Shown: one piece after another, positions 1 through 7,625 of the stretch
Layout of the letters: each line of letters starts with the position of its first letter
Numbering within the stretch: the first letter of the stretch is position 1
NCBI GenBank assembly: GCA_017538845.1
Contig: JAFYIC010000106.1
Location: 1-12,590, forward strand
DNA from: Bacillota bacterium
Lineage (GTDB): Bacteria; Bacillota; Clostridia; Peptostreptococcales; Anaerovoracaceae
Reading direction: 5' to 3'
DNA length: 12,590 nt
Notes under the pieces: generated by a model
The model's input: only the letters and a program-made list of their open reading frames with translations
Told to the model about the DNA's origin: nothing
Databases searched by the model: none
Made by a program: the position numbers and the translations under genes

Positions 1-7
1 TATATTT

Positions 8-13
8 CCTCCT
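8..13 (-). promoter_or_regulatory. Ribosome binding site of a gene beyond the left edge
   Basis: The minus strand reads AGGAGG here, followed by AAATATA up to the edge of the window. That is the right spacing for a start codon at or just outside position 1. Together with the promoter at 63-91 this shows that another minus-strand gene begins immediately left of the window. Its product cannot be seen. Confidence 0.75.
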
Positions 14-34
14 AAAATTGGTGTCGTTGTTCTG

Positions 35-54
35 CTGCGCAACCTTAAGCGCAG
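35..54 (-). repeat. Short inverted repeat in the leader of the left-edge gene
   Basis: CTGCGC (35-40) and GCGCAG (49-54) are perfect 6 bp arms around an 8-base AT-rich loop. The repeat lies just downstream of the promoter at 63-91 and about 20 bases upstream of the ribosome site. It could be a small leader hairpin or an operator overlapping the transcription start. The sequence does not decide, and a 6 bp repeat may also be chance. Confidence 0.35.
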
Positions 55-62
55 ACACAATG

Positions 63-91
63 ATTATACTCTCATGATGTTGAAATGTAAA
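63..91 (-). promoter_or_regulatory. Sigma-A-type promoter for the gene left of the window
   Basis: On the minus strand TTTACA (86-91) is followed after exactly 17 bases by TATAAT (63-68), one mismatch from the sigma-A/sigma-70 consensus over both boxes. It lies directly after the terminator at 106-131 and is followed by a leader of roughly 55 bases with an AGGAGG site. It therefore starts a new transcription unit. Confidence 0.8.
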
Positions 92-105
92 GAATATGAG
101 GGAAT

Positions 106-131
106 AAAAAAAGGCTGCCCGCGGCAGCCTT
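106..131 (-). terminator. Rho-independent terminator after the CYTH gene
   Basis: AAGGCTGCC (111-119) and GGCAGCCTT (123-131) form a perfect 9 bp stem with a 3-base loop. On the minus strand the stem runs into a T tract (complement of A106-A112). It lies 15 bases past the TAG at 146-148 that would end the extended CYTH frame, and more than 100 bases past the TGA at 239-241. Its position therefore fits the longer reading frame better. Confidence 0.9.
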
Positions 132-145
132 TCCGACGCGTTTTT

Positions 146-238
146 CTATTCCGGAGCGCCTACTCCCAGGAGGGTTATCCCCCTCAGATATTTGCTCCTC
201 TTTTCGATCACCAGATCGTATTTTTCCGCAAGCCTGTT
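146..238 (-). pseudogene. Detached C-terminal 30 codons of the CYTH gene, beyond an in-frame TGA
   Basis: Directly after the TGA at 239-241, in the same frame, the minus strand encodes 30 residues ending at TAG (146-148). They include NRLAEKYDL and RSKYLRG. A helix with AEKY followed by a SKY-x-x-G strand is what the end of CYTH proteins looks like in my knowledge of the family, so this segment appears to belong to the upstream gene. With it the protein would be 211 positions long, a usual CYTH length. Possible explanations are a recent nonsense mutation (for example CGA or GGA to TGA), a sequencing error, or readthrough. The intact remainder suggests that any inactivation is recent. Confidence 0.7.
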
Positions 239-781
239 TCACAGATCCAGCAGGGCCGAATCGTCCCCGGAGAACAGTTCTATCTCCACCTCGAGTATGG
301 GCTCGTTGCCGTTCTCGGTGATTATCTCGCCCTTGTCGATGGAGATCTCCATGAGAGTATTGTTCTCCTCAACTCTGAACCTGCGTCTCACTACGTCAAC
401 TACCATCAGTTTTATGAGTTTCTTGCCGCCCGCGAGTTTGATGAGTTCCTTGCCTATGTCGCTGTCTTCGAATACCACAAGATTGGGCTTTTCCAGCTGT
501 GCTTCATCGGTTACGGCCACGTTCATCTCTTCTCTTCTGTGAAAAACACCTTCGCTGGCGTCGTTCCATTTCAGAGCCGCTACCAGACGGCTTCCTTCTT
601 TCCTGACTCTCAGAGCGATGTCGTTCTTCATGAAGTCGTGGTCTTCCGTATCAAAATACACGCCTTTCATACTGACGGTCTCTCTGGTGTCCGGCTCTTC
701 TATTTCCTTCAGGTACGGATCTTTCCAGATGCTGTTGGCTGTTTCATTATCTGCGATCGCGTATTTAAGTTCTACTTCCAT
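239..781 (-). CDS. CYTH domain protein (triphosphate tunnel metalloenzyme family), ended early by TGA
   Basis: CYTH (CyaB/thiamine triphosphatase) proteins form an antiparallel beta tunnel that binds a triphosphate and divalent metal. Members hydrolyse thiamine triphosphate or inorganic triphosphate, or act as class IV adenylate cyclases, and the substrate here cannot be told. The signature ExExK is at the N terminus (E2, E4, K6). It is followed by YFDT (42-45), LRVRKEG (57-63), ALKW (69-72), a basic RRRF (132-135), EISID (145-149) and EVEIEL (164-169), all charged tunnel strands. The frame ends at TGA after 180 residues and lacks the last helix and strand, which are present in frame at 146-238. 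Translation starts at an ATG preceded by GAGAGG and GGTAG-like bases, a modest ribosome site. It is a single-gene unit between the carB terminator and its own terminator. Family is fairly sure, substrate unknown, functional state uncertain. Confidence 0.85.
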   Translation of the reverse strand: MEVELKYAIADNETANSIWKDPYLKEIEEPDTRETVSMKGVYFDTEDHDFMKNDIALRVRKEGSRLVAALKWNDASEGVFHRREEMNVAVTDEAQLEKPNLVVFEDSDIGKELIKLAGGKKLIKLMVVDVVRRRFRVEENNTLMEISIDKGEIITENGNEPILEVEIELFSGDDSALLDL

Positions 782-857
782 AACTACCTCTCTCTTTTAT
801 CATCTCCGGTCAAGGCCCTGACGGCGCCCTATTTCTCCGGATGATAAGATACATGAA

Positions 858-886
858 ATATTATCACTACGGGCAGAAAAAAACAA
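858..886 (-). promoter_or_regulatory. Possible promoter of the CYTH gene
   Basis: The minus strand has TTGTTT (881-886), a 17-base gap, then TAATAT (858-863), about 77 bases upstream of the CYTH start. Neither box is a strong match. The position, between the carB terminator and the gene, is what supports it. The intergenic stretch 782-993 holds otherwise only the carB terminator. Confidence 0.4.
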
Positions 887-925
887 GTACAAAAATTCCG
901 GTATTTAAGACACCTGTTTTTCACG

Positions 926-963
926 AAAAACCCGGACCGGTTTTCTGATGTGTCCGGTCCGGG
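926..963 (-). terminator. Rho-independent terminator of the argF-carA-carB operon
   Basis: CCCGGACCGG (931-940) and CCGGTCCGGG (954-963) are perfect 10 bp arms with a 13-base loop, and the minus strand then reads TTTTT (926-930). It starts 30 bases after the carB stop. A run of A at 964-967 on the other side means it could also work weakly in the opposite direction, although no plus-strand gene needs it. Confidence 0.9.
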
Positions 964-993
964 AAAACGGTTGCAATTACACGCTTTCAGCGG

Positions 994-3900
994 CTATTCC
1001 CACACGAGTCTGTAGTCCAGATCCGTGTTCTTCTGCTTCAACTCGATGGCCTTCAGGAACGCCTCCGCAGTATCCATGCAGGTGAGTACCGCAAGTCCTC
1101 TTTCGATGGCAAGTCTCCTCATGGCGAATCCCAGCGTCTCCGAGTGATTAGTCAGAGTCGGGATATTGATGACCAGCTGGATCCTGTCTTCCAGCGCTTC
1201 CTTGTACTCGTCCATGCTCATCTCCTGAGCCGGGATGCCTCTCTCGTTGAGGAACTCGGCAGTTCCCTTGGACGCGCAGATATCGAATCCTTTCGCATTA
1301 TACGCCCTGATTATATCCGCTGAATTGTCGTTCTTTTCGTAGTCCCTCAGAGCTACATACACTGTTCCCTCCGTCGGGATGTGCATGTTGGCTGCCAGGA
1401 ATCCCTTGTATATGGCCTTGTCCAGATTCGGGTCTATGCCCAGGACTTCGCCTGTGGACTTCATTTCAGGCCCAAGTACCATATCCGTGTCTACCAGCTT
1501 GGCGCCTGAGAATACAGGCACTTTGACCGCGTAATTAGCCGATCTCGGATAAAGTCCCGTGCCGTAGCCCTGCTCTTTCAGGGACTGTCCCAGCATAGCC
1601 GCTATGGCTACCTTTACCATAGGCACTCCTGTTACCTTGCTCAGGATAGGAACCGTACGCGATGCTCTCGGATTCACTTCGATGACGTATACTTTGTCGC
1701 CGTCAAAGGCGTACTGCACGTTCACCAGGCCCACTATGCTGAGAGCCTTCGTGATCCTCTTGGTGTAATCAATTATTGTGTCGGCCACTTCGTCGCTTAT
1801 GGAGAAGTGGGGGTATACCGATATGCTGTCTCCGGAGTGGACTCCCGTCCTTTCGATGTGTTCCATGATTCCCGGGATCAGGATATCCTTTCCGTCGGAG
1901 ATACCGTCGATCTCGATCTCCTTGCCAACGATGTACTGGTCGATAAATACCGGATGTTCCGTGGAAAGTGATACGGCTTCCTTCAGATATCTCATCAGTT
2001 CGTCGTCATCGTAGACCACCTGCATGGCTCTTCCGCCGATTACATAAGATGGCCTTACGACAAGCGGATATCCCAGCTTCTCAACTATCTCGAAAGCCTC
2101 TTCACGGGTAGTTACCGCATGGCCTTCAGGCGTTGGAATATCAAGCTCGTGGAGCAGATTACTGAATTTCTCCCTGTCTTCCGCCAGATCTATGTTGGAG
2201 AAGTGGGTACCGAGTATATTGATGCTCCTGCTGTCCAGATCCGGTGCCAGATTCAGCGCCGTCTGTCCCCCCAGCTGGAGTATTACGCCCTCCGGTCTCT
2301 CCTTCCTGACTACGTTCATGACGTTGTCCATGTGGAGGGACTCGAAGTACAGTTTGTCCGACGTGTCGAAGTCCGTACTTACGGTCTCCGGGTTGTTGTT
2401 CATGATTATGGCTTCATAGCCAAGCTCCTTAAGAGCCCATACGCCCTGTACGCAGCAGTAGTCGAACTCGATGCCCTGTCCTATCCTTATGGGGCCGGAG
2501 CCTACTACCAGTATCTTGTCCCTGCTTCCTCTTACGCCTTCGTCTTCGGTGTCGTAGCAGGAATAGTAATACGGTGTGGCCGCATCGAATTCCCCGCCGC
2601 ATGTATCTACCATCTTGTAGATCGGGAATATGTCGTGGTAAAGCCTCATATCCTGCAGCACTTCCCTCTTCACTCCGGAAAGTTCCAGGATCTCGGAATC
2701 GGTGAATCCCATGGCTTCCGCTTTTCTCAGCAGATTCTTGTTGAGTTTCTCCTTTGCCAGGGTGAATTCCATATCGACGATGTTCTTTATCTTGTTGATG
2801 AACCACCTGTCGATCTTGGTCATCTCGAATATGTCATCTACTGTGGCAAGTCCTCTTCTGAAGGCTTCGCCTATGCAGAAAATCCTTTCATCGTCGCAGT
2901 CGGCCAGTTTCTTCATCAGTTTGTCGTCATCCAGGTTAGTGACGTATGGCACTCTCAGGCCGTCGCACTTTACTTCAAGGGACGTTATCGCCTTCAGCAG
3001 AGCGCTCTCGAAGGTCCTGTCGATAGCCATTACTTCTCCGGTGGCCTTCATCTGTGTACCCAGTTTTCTGGAGGCCGTTCTGAACTTGTCGAAAGGCCAT
3101 TTCGGGAATTTGACCACGATGTAGTCTATGACAGGTTCGAAGCAGGCGCTGGTTGACTGTGTCACGTAGTTGGTCAGTTCGTCAAGGCCGTATCCCAGAG
3201 CGATCTTGGCCGCGATCTTGGCGATAGGATATCCTGCCGCCTTTGAGGCCAGAGCCGACGAACGGCTTACTCTCGGATTTACTTCGATGACCACGTAATC
3301 TCCTGTTACCGGGTCAAGTCCGAACTGGATGTTGCATCCGCCTTCTATTTCCAGAGCCCTGATTATCTTAAGGGATGCGTCTCTCAGCATCTGATATTCC
3401 TTGTCGCGCAGTGTCTGCGTCGGGGCTACTACCACGCTGTCTCCCGTGTGCACGCCTACCGGGTCAAGGTTTTCCATGGAGCATATGATAATGCAGTTGT
3501 CCTTGGCGTCACGGATGACTTCGTACTCTATCTCCTTCCATCCGGCGATGGATTTCTCAAGGAGTATCTGACCGATGGCGCTGGATTCCATGCCCCTTGT
3601 GGCGTATTTCTTCAGATCCGCGTCGTTATATGCGAAACCGCCGCCTGTTCCGCCCAGTGTATATGCGGGACGGATGATGACCGGATATCCGATCTTGTCG
3701 ACGAATTCCTTACATTCCTCCATGCTGGTGGCTATGGTACTTGCCGGGATAGGTTCGCCTATCTCAAGCATCAGCTTCTTGAACTCTTCCCTGTCTTCGG
3801 CCTTCTTTATGGAGTTCCTGTTGACTCCCAGAAGTTCAACACCAAGCTCATCGAGAATGCCCTTGTCTTCCATTGCCATGGAAAGATTAAGACCTGTCTG

Positions 3901-4176
3901 ACCGCCGAAACCTGCCAGCATGCCGTCAGGTTTTTCCTTTTTCAGTATCTTGATGAGAGCGTCCTCAGTAAGAGGCTCCATATATACCTTGTCCGCAATA
4001 CCCTTGTCCGTCATGATGGTAGCCGGGTTGCTGTTGACAAGTACTGTCTCTATGCCCTCTTCCCTTATGGCTTTGCATGCCTGAGTGCCGGCATAGTCGA
4101 ATTCTGCCGCCTGTCCGATGATGATGGGGCCTGAGCCTATGATAAGTATTTTCTTAAGATCGCGTTTCCTTGGCAT
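994..4176 (-). CDS. carB: Carbamoyl-phosphate synthase large subunit
   Basis: The large subunit makes carbamoyl phosphate from bicarbonate, two ATP and ammonia channelled from CarA, for citrulline (arginine) and pyrimidine synthesis in the cytoplasm. At 1060 residues it has the normal length. The two homologous synthetase halves are clear. The first begins at about residue 9 with ILIIGSGPIIIGQAAEFDY and the second at about 555 with ILVVGSGPIRIGQGIEFDY. Each carries an ATP-grasp domain (RPAYTLGGTGGG at 169-180, RPSYVIGGRA at 708-717; metal-binding VIEVNPR-SR at 296-305 and 831-840). The end, from about 935, is the MGS-like allosteric domain, where ornithine and nucleotides act in relatives. 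The ATG overlaps the carA stop by one base (TAATG) with GGGAGGG just upstream, so translation is probably coupled to carA. The gene ends in TAG and is followed by the operon terminator. Identification is secure. Confidence 0.98.
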   Translation of the reverse strand: MPRKRDLKKILIIGSGPIIIGQAAEFDYAGTQACKAIREEGIETVLVNSNPATIMTDKGIADKVYMEPLTEDALIKILKKEKPDGMLAGFGGQTGLNLSMAMEDKGILDELGVELLGVNRNSIKKAEDREEFKKLMLEIGEPIPASTIATSMEECKEFVDKIGYPVIIRPAYTLGGTGGGFAYNDADLKKYATRGMESSAIGQILLEKSIAGWKEIEYEVIRDAKDNCIIICSMENLDPVGVHTGDSVVVAPTQTLRDKEYQMLRDASLKIIRALEIEGGCNIQFGLDPVTGDYVVIEVNPRVSRSSALASKAAGYPIAKIAAKIALGYGLDELTNYVTQSTSACFEPVIDYIVVKFPKWPFDKFRTASRKLGTQMKATGEVMAIDRTFESALLKAITSLEVKCDGLRVPYVTNLDDDKLMKKLADCDDERIFCIGEAFRRGLATVDDIFEMTKIDRWFINKIKNIVDMEFTLAKEKLNKNLLRKAEAMGFTDSEILELSGVKREVLQDMRLYHDIFPIYKMVDTCGGEFDAATPYYYSCYDTEDEGVRGSRDKILVVGSGPIRIGQGIEFDYCCVQGVWALKELGYEAIIMNNNPETVSTDFDTSDKLYFESLHMDNVMNVVRKERPEGVILQLGGQTALNLAPDLDSRSINILGTHFSNIDLAEDREKFSNLLHELDIPTPEGHAVTTREEAFEIVEKLGYPLVVRPSYVIGGRAMQVVYDDDELMRYLKEAVSLSTEHPVFIDQYIVGKEIEIDGISDGKDILIPGIMEHIERTGVHSGDSISVYPHFSISDEVADTIIDYTKRITKALSIVGLVNVQYAFDGDKVYVIEVNPRASRTVPILSKVTGVPMVKVAIAAMLGQSLKEQGYGTGLYPRSANYAVKVPVFSGAKLVDTDMVLGPEMKSTGEVLGIDPNLDKAIYKGFLAANMHIPTEGTVYVALRDYEKNDNSADIIRAYNAKGFDICASKGTAEFLNERGIPAQEMSMDEYKEALEDRIQLVINIPTLTNHSETLGFAMRRLAIERGLAVLTCMDTAEAFLKAIELKQKNTDLDYRLVWE

Positions 4177-5252
4177 TACTTATCCCTCCCTTCATCGACG
4201 AACTTCAGGAATTTCTCGAAAAGATATCTGCTGTCGTCAGGTCCGGGAGATGCCTCCGGATGGAACTGGACAGAGAATATGGGCTTCCTGATATGCCTCA
4301 TTCCTTCAACTGTTCCGTCATTTAAGTTTATATGGGTCGTCTCAAGTCCCTTAAGGATTATACTGTCCCCGCTGACCGCGTATCCGTGGTTCTGAGACGT
4401 TATATACGATCTTCCCGTATCTTTGTCGTATACGCCGTGATTGCCGCCTCTGTGGCCGTATTTGAGCTTGTAGGTCTGTCCGCCGAGAGCAAGGGCAAGC
4501 ACCTGATGTCCCATGCATATGCCGAAGATAGGCACTGTATCCACCAGATCTCTTACAGCCTCTATGCCTTCCGTTGCTTCCTCCGGATCTCCCGGTCCGT
4601 TGGTAAGGAAAATGCCGTCCGGCCCCCATTCAAGTATCTCTTCCGCGGTGGTGCCGTACGGGAATACCTTTAGGGTGCAGTCTCTGTGGAGGAAGGCTGT
4701 GAGTATGCTTCCCTTTACGCCGAAATCATATACGGCGATTTTCCTGCTGCCGTCTCCCATCACTTTGGCTTCGCTGACGCCGGCTTCCTTCATCCAGTCG
4801 CCCCGAAGCTCTGTGCTGTCGCAAAGTTCCTTTGCCTGCTCGACCGTTATTCCCTCAGTGCTTATGACGCACTTGATGGTTCCTTCGTTCCTTATCCTCT
4901 TGGTGATCATCCTGGTGTCCAGGCCCTGTACGCCGGGCACGCCCTGTTCTTCCAGCCATGAAGCAAGATCTGTGACCGACTTGCTGTTCGAAGGCTTTCT
5001 GCACAGGTCCTTGACCACGATACCGAAAGCATGGACTTTCTCCGACTCATAATCCTCTTCGGAAATGCCGTAGTTTCCTATGAGCGGGTAAGTCATGTTG
5101 ATGATCTGTCCCTTGTATGATGGATCCGTAAGGGTCCTCTGGTATCCCGTCATAGCGGTGTTGAATACCAGCTCGCCCACCTTGGTGGTTTCTTTACCGA
5201 ACCCTTCACCTTTGTAATATGTCCCGTCTTCGAGATAAATAAGACCTTCCAT
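4176..5252 (-). CDS. carA: Carbamoyl-phosphate synthase small (glutaminase) subunit
   Basis: CarA hydrolyses glutamine and delivers ammonia to CarB. Residues 1 to about 140 are the CarA-specific N-terminal domain (FNTAMTGYQ at 30-38, LTDPSYKGQII at 41-51, QGLDTRMITKRIR at 109-121). Residues from about 170 onward are a class I glutamine amidotransferase domain with LTNGPGDP (216-223), the nucleophile elbow GICMGHQ (Cys246) and QFHPEASPGP with catalytic His331 and Glu333. All catalytic residues are present and 358 residues is the usual length. The start is the ATG at 5250-5252, with AAGGA about 12 bases upstream, a rather long spacing. It lies 45 bases downstream of argF with no terminator between, and overlaps carB by one base. 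The three genes are therefore one operon. Confidence 0.98.
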   Translation of the reverse strand: MEGLIYLEDGTYYKGEGFGKETTKVGELVFNTAMTGYQRTLTDPSYKGQIINMTYPLIGNYGISEEDYESEKVHAFGIVVKDLCRKPSNSKSVTDLASWLEEQGVPGVQGLDTRMITKRIRNEGTIKCVISTEGITVEQAKELCDSTELRGDWMKEAGVSEAKVMGDGSRKIAVYDFGVKGSILTAFLHRDCTLKVFPYGTTAEEILEWGPDGIFLTNGPGDPEEATEGIEAVRDLVDTVPIFGICMGHQVLALALGGQTYKLKYGHRGGNHGVYDKDTGRSYITSQNHGYAVSGDSIILKGLETTHINLNDGTVEGMRHIRKPIFSVQFHPEASPGPDDSRYLFEKFLKFVDEGRDK

Positions 5253-5297
5253 ACTGTGATTTGTTCCTTTCTCGTTCTGCCTTTTATTACGAATTAT

Positions 5298-6296
5298 CTA
5301 TTTCCCCAGGGTCGCCACGCAAACGGCCTTGATGGAATGTATCCTGTTCTCTGCCTCGTCAAATACCTTGGAATGCTCGCTTCTGAAGACTTCGTCCGTC
5401 ACTTCCCTGATGTCGTATCCCAGCTCCATCTGCTCCTTCGCCAGTTTCGTTTCGAAATCGTGGAAAGCCGGCAGGCAGTGAAGGAATATCACGTCCTTGT
5501 TGCCGGTCTTCTCCAGCAGTTCCATAGTGACCTTGAAAGGAGTGAGCATCTTTACTCTTTCGGGTATGGCGTCCTCTTCACCCATGGAAGCCCATACGTC
5601 CGTATAGATGACGTCCGCGCCGGCAAGGCTCGCCTCATCGGAAGAAACGACGATCTCCGCGCCTGTCTCCGCCGCTGTCTTTGCGACTTTTTCCATAACG
5701 ACCGGGTCCAGCTGCGCTTTAAGTTCATCCGGCCCGAATGCCACGAATTTCATGCCCATCTTGGCGCATCCGTACATCCAGGCGTAACTCATGTTGTTCC
5801 TGATATCTCCGCAGAAGACTACTTTTACATCTTTCAGCGGTTTGTCTATGTTTTCTTCTATGGTCATCATGTCGGCCAGGATCTGGGTCGGGTGGTCCTC
5901 ATCGGTGAGTCCGTTCCAGACTACGGCTCCTGAATGCTTTGCCAGAGCCTCAACTATATCCTGCCCGAATCCTCTGTATTCTATTCCGTCAAAGAATCTG
6001 CCGAATACCTTTGCCGAATCCTCCACAGACTCCTTCTTTCCGAAGTGTGAGCTTGAAGGATCTATGAATGTGACGTTGGCTCCTTCCTCCTTGCATGCGA
6101 CTTCAAAGGAGCATCTGGTCCTAGTTGATGTCTTCTCAAAAATGAGAGCGATATTCTTTCCTTCAAGAGTTTTGTTGTATATGCCCTCTTTCTTTTCCTT
6201 CTTGAGTCTGTGTCCTGTGTCGAGCAGATATCTGATCTCTTCCGGTGTAAAATCCATCAGCGTCAGAAAGTGTCTTCCCTTCAGATCTATAGCCAT
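5298..6296 (-). CDS. argF: Ornithine carbamoyltransferase
   Basis: The enzyme joins carbamoyl phosphate and ornithine to give citrulline and phosphate in the cytoplasm. Visible motifs are the carbamoyl-phosphate site FEKTSTRTRCSFE (53-65, STRTR at 57-61), HPTQ (135-138), DVWASMGE (233-240) for ornithine binding, and the catalytic HCLP loop (273-276). The 332 residues and the C-terminal SEHSKVFDEAENRIHSIKA resemble the longer ArgI/ArcB-like subgroup, whose members include both biosynthetic and catabolic enzymes. Lying first in an operon with carAB, and without arcA or arcC in view, it is more likely anabolic. The start has a textbook AGGAGG eight bases upstream. Expression probably starts at the promoter at 6323-6351, with possible ArgR sites. 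The name arcB cannot be excluded from sequence alone. Confidence 0.95.
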   Translation of the reverse strand: MAIDLKGRHFLTLMDFTPEEIRYLLDTGHRLKKEKKEGIYNKTLEGKNIALIFEKTSTRTRCSFEVACKEEGANVTFIDPSSSHFGKKESVEDSAKVFGRFFDGIEYRGFGQDIVEALAKHSGAVVWNGLTDEDHPTQILADMMTIEENIDKPLKDVKVVFCGDIRNNMSYAWMYGCAKMGMKFVAFGPDELKAQLDPVVMEKVAKTAAETGAEIVVSSDEASLAGADVIYTDVWASMGEEDAIPERVKMLTPFKVTMELLEKTGNKDVIFLHCLPAFHDFETKLAKEQMELGYDIREVTDEVFRSEHSKVFDEAENRIHSIKAVCVATLGK

Positions 6297-6307
6297 TGTA
6301 TTTTCCT

Positions 6308-6346
6308 CCTATATATTTATACATTTTATACGCATTTTTATGCAAA
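6308..6346 (-). promoter_or_regulatory. Candidate tandem ARG boxes (ArgR operators)
   Basis: On the minus strand the 18-base stretches 6329-6346 (TTTGCATAAAAATGCGTA) and 6308-6325 (AATGTATAAATATATAGG) each resemble the ARG-box pattern TGAAT-N4-ATTCA, with three mismatches in ten core positions. They are separated by 3 bp, the spacing known for paired ArgR sites, and they cover the -10 box and the spacer of the argF promoter. The region is very AT-rich, which raises the chance of accidental matches. This is a hypothesis based on spacing, position and gene function. Confidence 0.4.
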
Positions 6347-6351
6347 GTCAA
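6323..6351 (-). promoter_or_regulatory. Promoter of argF-carA-carB
   Basis: TTGACT (6346-6351) and TAAAAT (6323-6328) on the minus strand are separated by exactly 17 bases, a strong sigma-A-type promoter. It lies about 27 bases upstream of the argF ATG, so the leader is only about 20 bases. This leaves no room for a PyrR-type attenuator or a riboswitch and favours control by a repressor at the promoter. Confidence 0.8.
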
Positions 6352-6374
6352 CAGTCTCGCGCGAATTATCACGG

Positions 6375-7550
6375 CTATTTTTCATCACTTTTCGCGCCGC
6401 TTTCCTTTCCGCCTTCCGTAAGCTGCGGTTTCTCGCCGTGATACTGGTAATAACATACCTGAATATTGCCATTATACAGCTTTCGGCGCCTGTCGGCCGG
6501 TCTGCCCAGAGCCTTCTTTTCGAAACCCTTATCCGGTGTGACCGCGAAGCATGACCAGTCGGGATGCTCCTTTAACAGAGCATTTATATCCATGTATATT
6601 TTTTCAATTTTTTCTTTTTCGCCGACCCTCTCGCCGTAGGGCGGATTCGTTATGATTATCCCTCCCTGTCCTTCGGGTCTGAAATCCTTTACAGCCATCT
6701 GTTTGAAAAGAATATCCTCCGACACGCCGGCAAGATCGGCATTTGCCTTTGCCGCTTCGATGGCTCTGTCATCTATATCGTATCCGTATATCTGAAGCTT
6801 GCCGCTCTGGTCTATGGCTTCATATGCAGCTTTTTTCTCCCGGCTGATCACTTCATCCGGGATCAGTTCCCAGTCTTCGAAGGCAAAATGCCTGTTAAGA
6901 CCCGGCGCTATATTCCTTCCTATCATTGCCGCTTCGATGGCGATAGTCCCGGAGCCGCACATGGGATCCACGAGTATCCTGTCCTTATTCCAGAATGAAA
7001 GATTTATCATAGCTGCCGCCAGGGTTTCTTTTAAAGGAGCCGGCACTGACGCCTTCCTGTATCCTCTCTTATGCAGACCTTCACCGCTAGTGTCCACCGT
7101 GATGGTGGCCCTGTCCTTGAGCATGGTGACCTTGATGGTGTAGCTGGCGCCTGTCTCGGGGAAATGCTCCATGCCGTAATACTCGCCCAGCCTTTCGACC
7201 ACGGCTTTCTTCACGATGCTCTGGCATGCAGGAACGCTGTGAAGCGTTGATTTTACTGAGGTTCCGGTCACTGTGAACTTCCCGTCGGGAGGTATCAGCT
7301 GCTCCCAGGGGATGCCTTTTGTCTGCTGGAAAAGCTCCTCGAATTCCCGTGCTTCGAATTCACCCTGCTTCAGCAGGACACGGTCCGCGCATCTGAGCCA
7401 CAGATTCGCGCGCACTAAAGCGCTCTCATCTCCAAGGAAAGTGATCTTTCCGTCCTCGGATCTGAGTATTTTATACCCCAGTCCTTCTATTTCTCTTTTT
7501 ACCACAGCCTCAAGTCCGAATGTCGCCGTGGCTATCAGTTCAAGTTTCAT
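6375..7550 (-). CDS. rlmL: THUMP-domain 23S rRNA (guanine-N2)-methyltransferase, RlmL/YpsC type
   Basis: This family transfers a methyl group from S-adenosylmethionine to N2 of a guanine in 23S rRNA (G2445 in Escherichia coli). The protein has an N-terminal ferredoxin-like segment (MKLELIATATFGLEAVVKRE), a THUMP RNA-binding domain to about residue 155, then SGEGLHKRGYR (155-165), typical of this family. A Rossmann methyltransferase domain follows with DPMCGSGT (195-202, SAM binding) and the base-methylation motif NPPYGER (302-308). At 391 residues it matches single-function RlmL-like proteins of Bacillota and lacks the RlmK half fused in gammaproteobacteria. The last 20 residues are charged and probably disordered. 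The ribosome site is weak (AGAGAAG before ACACATG). A terminator lies between it and mreB, and I see no convincing promoter of its own. It may depend on readthrough or a promoter inside mreB. Confidence 0.92.
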   Translation of the reverse strand: MKLELIATATFGLEAVVKREIEGLGYKILRSEDGKITFLGDESALVRANLWLRCADRVLLKQGEFEAREFEELFQQTKGIPWEQLIPPDGKFTVTGTSVKSTLHSVPACQSIVKKAVVERLGEYYGMEHFPETGASYTIKVTMLKDRATITVDTSGEGLHKRGYRKASVPAPLKETLAAAMINLSFWNKDRILVDPMCGSGTIAIEAAMIGRNIAPGLNRHFAFEDWELIPDEVISREKKAAYEAIDQSGKLQIYGYDIDDRAIEAAKANADLAGVSEDILFKQMAVKDFRPEGQGGIIITNPPYGERVGEKEKIEKIYMDINALLKEHPDWSCFAVTPDKGFEKKALGRPADRRRKLYNGNIQVCYYQYHGEKPQLTEGGKESGAKSDEK

Positions 7551-7582
7551 GTGTCTTCTCTTATATTCCTTCGATCATCCGC

Positions 7583-7611
7583 AAAAAAACTGCCTCGTAT
7601 GAGACAGTTTT
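7583..7611 (-). terminator. Terminator between mreB and rlmL
   Basis: AAAACTGCCTC (7586-7596) and GAGACAGTTTT (7601-7611) pair around a 4-base loop. The single mismatch becomes a G.U pair in minus-strand RNA, where the stem is followed by a run of seven T (complement of 7583-7589). It begins 14 bases after the mreB stop. Since rlmL starts only 33 bases further on, the terminator may be partly read through. Confidence 0.85.
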
Positions 7612-7625
7612 GAAATGCTCATTTT

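Noticed and set aside
146..781. Genome-wide recoding of TGA (to Trp or Gly) as explanation of the CYTH stop
   Set aside because: About 3,800 codons in the window hold no other in-frame TGA, Trp is encoded by TGG throughout, and the gene at 8805 seems to end normally at TGA.
2119..3156. 345-codon plus-strand open frame opposite carB, and other plus-strand frames of 100-270 codons opposite the real genes
   Set aside because: They lie entirely antisense to well-identified genes, resemble no family, and have no ribosome site or promoter of their own. They arise from the codon pattern of the minus-strand genes.
7551..7582. Own promoter for rlmL in the short gap after the terminator
   Set aside because: TATAAG is present, but no -35 box stands at an acceptable distance, and the gap is only about 30 bases.
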